From: Hybos culiciformis
Lineage: Eukaryota > Arthropoda > Insecta > Diptera > Hybotidae
Reading direction: 5' to 3'
DNA: 64,000 bases
Assembly: GCA_964007475.1 (NCBI GenBank)
Contig: OZ023273.1
Coordinates: 21,129,557-21,193,556, forward strand
The position numbers and the translations under genes are program-made. A model generated the notes under the pieces. The model was not told the origin of the DNA. It saw only the letters and a program-made list of their open reading frames with translations, and did not search any database. Shown one piece after another: positions 59,406 through 64,000 of this stretch. Every line of letters starts with the position of its first letter. Position 1 is the stretch's first letter.

Positions 59406-62400
59406 TTAATAACGTCGTCGACTTGAAGATGAATAATTAGAACGTGATCTAGATCTATCTTTTCTACTAGACGAATAGTCTCTTGATCTAGATCTATCTC
59501 TTCTAGAAGAATAATCTTTTGATTTAGATCTATCACGCTTTGATTTACTTGAATAATAATCTTTGCGTTTTTTGTGATAATCATCAGAATCTGATGAGAC
59601 GTGCCTTTTTTGTCTACTTCTTGAATCATCTTTTTGGCGACTCTTATCAGATTCATGATCATCACTTCGACGGCTTTCATATTTTTGGGCTCTCCTGTCT
59701 TCAGTAGTGTTCTTGCCAGATCTTCTATAGCTCTTTTCTTTACGCTTTGATTTCCTCGAACTCGAAGAACTCGAAGATTCCGAATCTGATGAAGAATTCG
59801 ATGATGAATCCGATGATTCGGAGGATGAACTCGAAGAACTTGATGATGACGATTTATTGTTTTCATTTGTTTTCGCCAACTTTTGGAATATATTAGTTGG
59901 AATTATTTCTTTTATTCCCTTAAGAACAACATTTGCTGCTAAAAATTGTGCTGGTGTTAGTGGAGGAGATGATGAATTCTGTGAAGTTGCACTTGTAGCA
60001 GAATTTGTTGGCACAGACATATATGAATTGGACTTCTTTGTGTCCTTATTGTCACTAAATCTAGAAGTCCTTTCTCTTTGTCGTTGTTTTCCTATATAGA
60101 TTATTAAGAAATGTATCACAAATTAGTAAATAATAAAAATAAAAAAAAAAAGGATCGTTGTCTCAATTTCAACATATTCTAGAAAAGTTTTGTTAATAAA
60201 TGTCTTGATAAAAAAAAATATTCGTCGATAATATAATAATAAAAATGTATTATATAAAAGATTTAAGACTGAAAAAAAATACCAAACTATTTATGTTTTA
60301 TGAACAGTGTTCTGAATTTGGGGGATTTATAGAAAAGCTCATAAAAAATTAGGAAATAAAAAATTATCTTGTATGTAAAAAAAATGTTATCGATGTTCTT
60401 AATTTATTTATTTTTATCAAGATAATACTGTCTTTTAACAAAAACATTTCGATGCTCGAGATAAAAACAGGATAACTTAAATTTCTCTTGTCTTTTTACT
60501 TTATAAAGCTTAAGTTACATTTCAAATCTTTTTTACCCATTATCAAAAAAAAATCAGCTTTAATTCTATCGTTTTAATTTTTTGAGCAAATAAGCATTCA
60601 AACTCGTACAAAAAGTAAGCTTACTTTTCTCAATATAATCAAAATAGAGTTACGTCTTTTTTGCTAAGTAAAGCAGAATATTTCTTAAGATTTTATGTGT
60701 TTTAAAGTTACTATAATTTATCAGTTAAGCTTCAATATTATAAATACAGAGTGGGTAAATAATGTTAAAAAATATTTTAAGGTATGTATTTTTATTTTTA
60801 TTATCTAAAATACATATTTAAATGTATTTAGCAAGATTTTAATATTAAAAAATCATCTGAATCATTGATTTGGGAAATGACATATTTTTGCTTTGACACA
60901 GAATCTCTTAATCTTTTTTTTTAAATTTCCATAATAGTACACAACTCTGGCAATTTTGTCACATTATTGACTAAATTTTTTTTCGGATCTCAAATTGTGG
61001 TGAAGTTTTTACAAAGCCTAGCATTCTAAAAGGTCATCCAGAATTGAGATCCAATAAATATAATGAATATATAAGGTGTATAATATAGAAAAAGTTTATA
61101 AAAAGAATAAGAGATTATTTTAAATAAAAAACAAGATATTTTAAAATGTTATTCTCATTAATGGCTTACATTAAAAGTTTTAAATAACACTAATAAGAAT
61201 ATTAAAAAAAAATTTAAAAATGTTTAAAATTGCTGAAAACGTTATTTTTCCCCATTCTATACAGTTATTTATATTAACAAGTCATTGACTGATTTAATAT
61301 TAAAAAAAATACTCTGCTAACATAAGGTACATTGCACTAGGATATTTGGAGAGAGTTATATTATGAAACACGAAAAATATCTTTAATTAAATGTACGATC
61401 TACGTAGATGAAAATTTTATGAATTTTCCACTACATTTTGCATTGGCCCTTATCATGGAATTCGTTTTCACCTTTCGAATTCGCTAAAAGCGAATTTCCG
61501 AATCATGGAATTCGATAGTGAATTTCCTTATAAATTTTCAGTTTTGGCGAATGTCAATTTTCAATTTTCAATTAAAAATGCAATTTCAATTTCCATTTTT
61601 ACTCTTTTATTTATTAACATTCCTATTACTAGGTGGGGCAACTTTTTATTTAAGCTGCCCCACCTAGAAATTTTTTTTTTGGGTTTTTTATTAAAATCAC
61701 AATTCGCCGCGTATCTAACTTTCGCTCTGCATCTCTAACCATATCATAGAATTCGACACCTAACTGAGCGAAACGTCAAAAAAAATCGAATGTAAGAATA
61801 CAAAAACAAAAACAAAAAAGTATATAATTTTTTTATGAAGAAGTGTTTTTTTATAATTTTCAAGTCTCTTTTTTTTAAATAAAAATAAAAATTGTTAGCT
61901 AAAGTGCCGTTTCCTTGAACCACTCAGAAAGGGCTGAAACTTGGAGGGGTGGTAGAGGCGGTGCCCAAACTCCCAAAACTGAAATCAGTTCTTGGGGCAA
62001 AGGCCCTGTTTGGGAGATAGGGCCCCCCAAAGTTTTCATACATTTTTGTATAGAAAGCATTTTTTTGTGCCCGTTTTGCCCTATTTTTGGGCAGGTAATA
62101 GAGGTGGTCCCTAAAATGTTAAATCGGAGACGGTTTTTGCGGGAAGGCCCCCATTTCGGAGTTATGGCCCTTCAAAATTTTCATACGTTACATCATACGT
62201 TTAGCCTTTTTCCAAAAAGTTTTAAACAACTTTGACGAGAAATTAATTTTTCAAAAAACGGGGGCGGGCGGTCACTACCCAAAAAAAGGGCAAATCGGGC
62301 ACAAAAAAAAATTTTTTTTTGGGCACCACCTCTACCCCCCCTCCAAGTTTCAGCCCATTCTGAGTGATTGAAGAAAACGGCACTTCGTCAGCTATTTTTA

Positions 62401-63909
62401 TAAAACCAAATAAATTTATGTTAAAGTTCCCTTAGAAATGAAATACGGATAGATAAATTTTTTTTGTGCTGAAATTTATATCTAAAAAACTTTGCATCAG
62501 ATTTATTTCAAATTTTTTTTTTTTTTTCGGTTTTAAAATTTTTGAAAAGTAATGATTTTGATACTTTAAAGATTTTTAAATTAAGGATTTTCTAATTTAA
62601 CATTTTTTTAAAGAGTTTTCGTCATACCTACAACCGAAAAAATGAAATTTACACAAATTTTTTTTTAAATTCTACTGCATCAACTCAGTAGAATTTAATT
62701 CGCAGTAAATTTTCGCAAAATCGAAATCGATGATACAAAATAAAAGATGTATTTTCGCCCGCCGAATGTATAATAGAACCCAATTCATAATTTTCCCTCC
62801 AATGGAAAAGTGGATGAAAATTTCCTCTCAATAAAATTTACGAATTTCTTTTTTTTAATTCATAGAAAAATGATTAAAGGGAATAACAACATTATTTTCG
62901 AGTATTTTTTTTTTGCATAAACATTTTTTTTTTTTTTTTGTAATAAAATGAAAATTTTTATGTAAACCATAATTATTCTAGAAAATAAATATTATTTTTT
63001 ATTTTACTTATGAATTTTAAGATTTTATTCCTGTTTATTTTTGAATATAAAAAAAAAAATTTTTTTTACACCTACACTAAATAAATTACATCTATGATAA
63101 ACTGACAGATTAAAAACATTCGCCAAAAAAGCGTAGAATTCCATGTTACTGAAAAAGATTCGCAGCGATTTTGAGATTCGCGTCGAGTCGAAAATGAAGG
63201 CGAGTTCCATGATAAGGGCCATTATGTTCGGTTTTAGTAATTACTTTTTTTACAAAAATTAGTGAAATATTTAAGTTTCATATTATTTAAAATTAAAGGA
63301 AACTTTTCACTTTTTCTGTAAAGTGCATTGTTTTGCATGTAAAGAAAAATACTCAATATTTTTAAAAATCAAAAACGCACCATTACTAGAGCTTGATTTT
63401 TTATCAGGCTGTGTCTCACCAGAGTCTCTGTTTTCATGTTTTTTCCTTGAAGAGTTATTACTGTTGTTTTCATTATCTTTAGACGTGCTTTGATTTGTAT
63501 TGGAACTACTACTATGTCTTGAGTGTTCGCTCGTTCGCTTTTTTTCTCGCTCATAACTTCTTTGCTCTCGTCTTGCTTCATCCTGAGATGCCTTTTCTTC
63601 GATTTCTTTGGCTACAGCTTTGAAAGCATTTTGACGTTTACGTATTGTTTCCTATGTTATTTTTAATAAATTGGAAATTCAAACAAATTTGAAAGGTTTG
63701 GTTTTTGAAAATCAGGATAGGTTTATTGGATAATCCGGAAAATTAAAAAATGAATATAATTTTATTATTAATTTTAATTCTAAATAGACTACTTACTCTG
63801 ATTTCAGCTTCTGAATCAAGTTCACGCTCAGAATTATTACCAGATCGACTTTTATCATCATCGGTATCTGTAATATCATCTTCAGAACTATTGCCATAGT
63901 CCCCTAGGC
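59406..63909 (-). CDS. PNISR: PNISR-like arginine/serine-rich nuclear protein (3' exons)
   Basis: Three terminal exons join in frame: 63909-63797, 63651-63381 and 60091-59406, about 356 residues; upstream exons lie beyond the window. PNISR is a nuclear-speckle SR-related protein linked to splicing (it binds pinin). The first exon encodes GLGDYG followed by an acidic Ser/Asp stretch and DSEAEIRETIRKRQNAF, matching the vertebrate GLGGYG..DDEELRHRIRQKQEAF region. The middle exon is charged and helical. The last exon has a hydrophobic block (LTPAQFLAANVVLKGIKEI), a poly-Ser/Asp/Glu tract and an RS domain rich in SRSRDYSS repeats ending RRRY. Donors are gtaagt and gtgcgt. The first acceptor could be ttaaag at 63910 or cctag a few bases inward; only the former keeps GLG in frame. 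The 3.3-kb last intron carries a nested transposon. The alternative is another RS protein, but the GLG motif favours PNISR. Confidence 0.85.
61629..61667. repeat. perfect 12-bp GC-rich hairpin
   Basis: CTAGGTGGGGCA (61629-61640) and its exact reverse complement TGCCCCACCTAG (61656-61667) flank a 15-bp loop, with partial further pairing inside. It is GC-rich against an AT-rich background and lies inside the left part of the larger element. Confidence 0.8.
61898..62392. mobile_element. GC-rich foldback element, copy 2
   Basis: The left end AAGTGCCGTTTCCTTGAACC and the reversed right end AAGTGCCGTTTTCTTCAATC pair, and pairing continues (CACTCAGAA, GGGCTGAAACTTGGAGGG). The left 290 bp match the repeat at 34677-34966. 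The right part (62225-62385) is an inverted partial copy of the left (CCCTCCAAGTTTCAGCCC). A 106-codon open frame at 61915-62235 is a by-product of the repeat. It is nested in the 61445-63220 element. Confidence 0.82.
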
Positions 63910-64000
63910 CTTTAAAATTTAAAAAAAGTATGTGCTAATTTTTTTATATGATGATATTATAGTTTTTTGGAGAGTATTAAACTCGGATTCTTAATTAAAT
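63910..64000 (-). other. PNISR intron, continuing past the window edge
   Basis: Sequence upstream of the first visible PNISR exon; the rest of the gene lies beyond 64000. Confidence 0.6.

Larger units (their letters stand above)
61445..63220. mobile_element. 1.78-kb terminal-inverted-repeat element in a PNISR intron
   Basis: The left end GGCCCTTATCATGGAATTCG is matched in reverse at the right end by GGCCCTTATCATGGAACTCG. Similarity continues loosely inward (GCGAAT and TTCGC motifs, and further CATGGAATTC at 61504 and near 63137). ATT flanks both sides and may be a 3-bp duplication. No transposase is visible. It contains another inverted-repeat element at 61898-62392. Confidence 0.78.

Noticed and set aside
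59390..59866. 158-codon frame overlapping the PNISR last exon
   Set aside because: It is the alternate-frame shadow of the RS-repeat exon; the other frame gives the canonical SR-rich sequence with correct splicing.
61915..62235. 106-codon frame with a Gly/Pro-rich start
   Set aside because: It lies inside a dispersed foldback repeat, and the related copy at 34.7 kb does not keep a comparable frame.
1..64000. tRNA genes, rRNA genes, CRISPR arrays or bacterial operons
   Set aside because: No cloverleaf with A and B boxes, no rRNA-like block and no regular spacer-repeat array was found by eye; the GGTTCGAA matches belong to hAT ends. A tRNA scan would be needed to exclude weak cases.

Overview
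The window reads as AT-rich animal nuclear DNA, most likely from an insect. The genes have introns with GT..AG boundaries, and exon translations align residue by residue with conserved metazoan proteins. There are no operons, ribosome binding sites or CRISPR arrays. I cannot fix the species. The non-coding DNA is very AT-rich, with long A and T runs and many short non-autonomous DNA transposons.

Layout. From 1 to about 39.2 kb I find no convincing gene. This desert, which may be intergenic or intronic, holds three hAT-type elements with 8-bp target duplications, a three-copy TA-flanked MITE family, several other inverted-repeat elements, nested insertions and local tandem duplications. From 39.2 to 42.8 kb (+) lie the last five exons of a single-pass membrane protein with immunoglobulin domains. 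At 47.0-47.6 kb (-) is protein phosphatase 1 inhibitor-2, complete in two exons. At 50.0-52.8 kb (-) is a complete seven-exon ATAD3, the mitochondrial inner-membrane AAA+ ATPase. Head-to-head with it, TMEM147 (+, 54.2-57.2 kb) is complete in four exons; its first intron holds a 1.9-kb foldback made of two inverted copies of one element. From 59.4 kb to the right edge (-) are the last three exons of the SR-rich protein PNISR, whose large intron contains a nested transposon.

The genes do not form a pathway. They are conserved single-copy housekeeping genes (PP1 regulation, mitochondrial nucleoid and membrane organisation, ER membrane and translocon biology, splicing speckles) plus one surface receptor-like protein. 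The Ig gene and inhibitor-2 are convergent, ATAD3 and TMEM147 divergent, TMEM147 and PNISR convergent. Exon phases were checked by hand: the inhibitor-2, ATAD3 and TMEM147 models translate without frameshift to 178, 591 and 225 residues.

The most notable non-gene structures are the head-to-head foldback in TMEM147 intron 1, the hAT element inserted in one arm of another foldback (26.6-27.2 kb), and a GC-rich repeat found inside two different larger transposons (34.7 and 61.9 kb). I found no strong evidence for an undescribed functional system; the foldback and its embedded protein-like segment are the best candidates to check.
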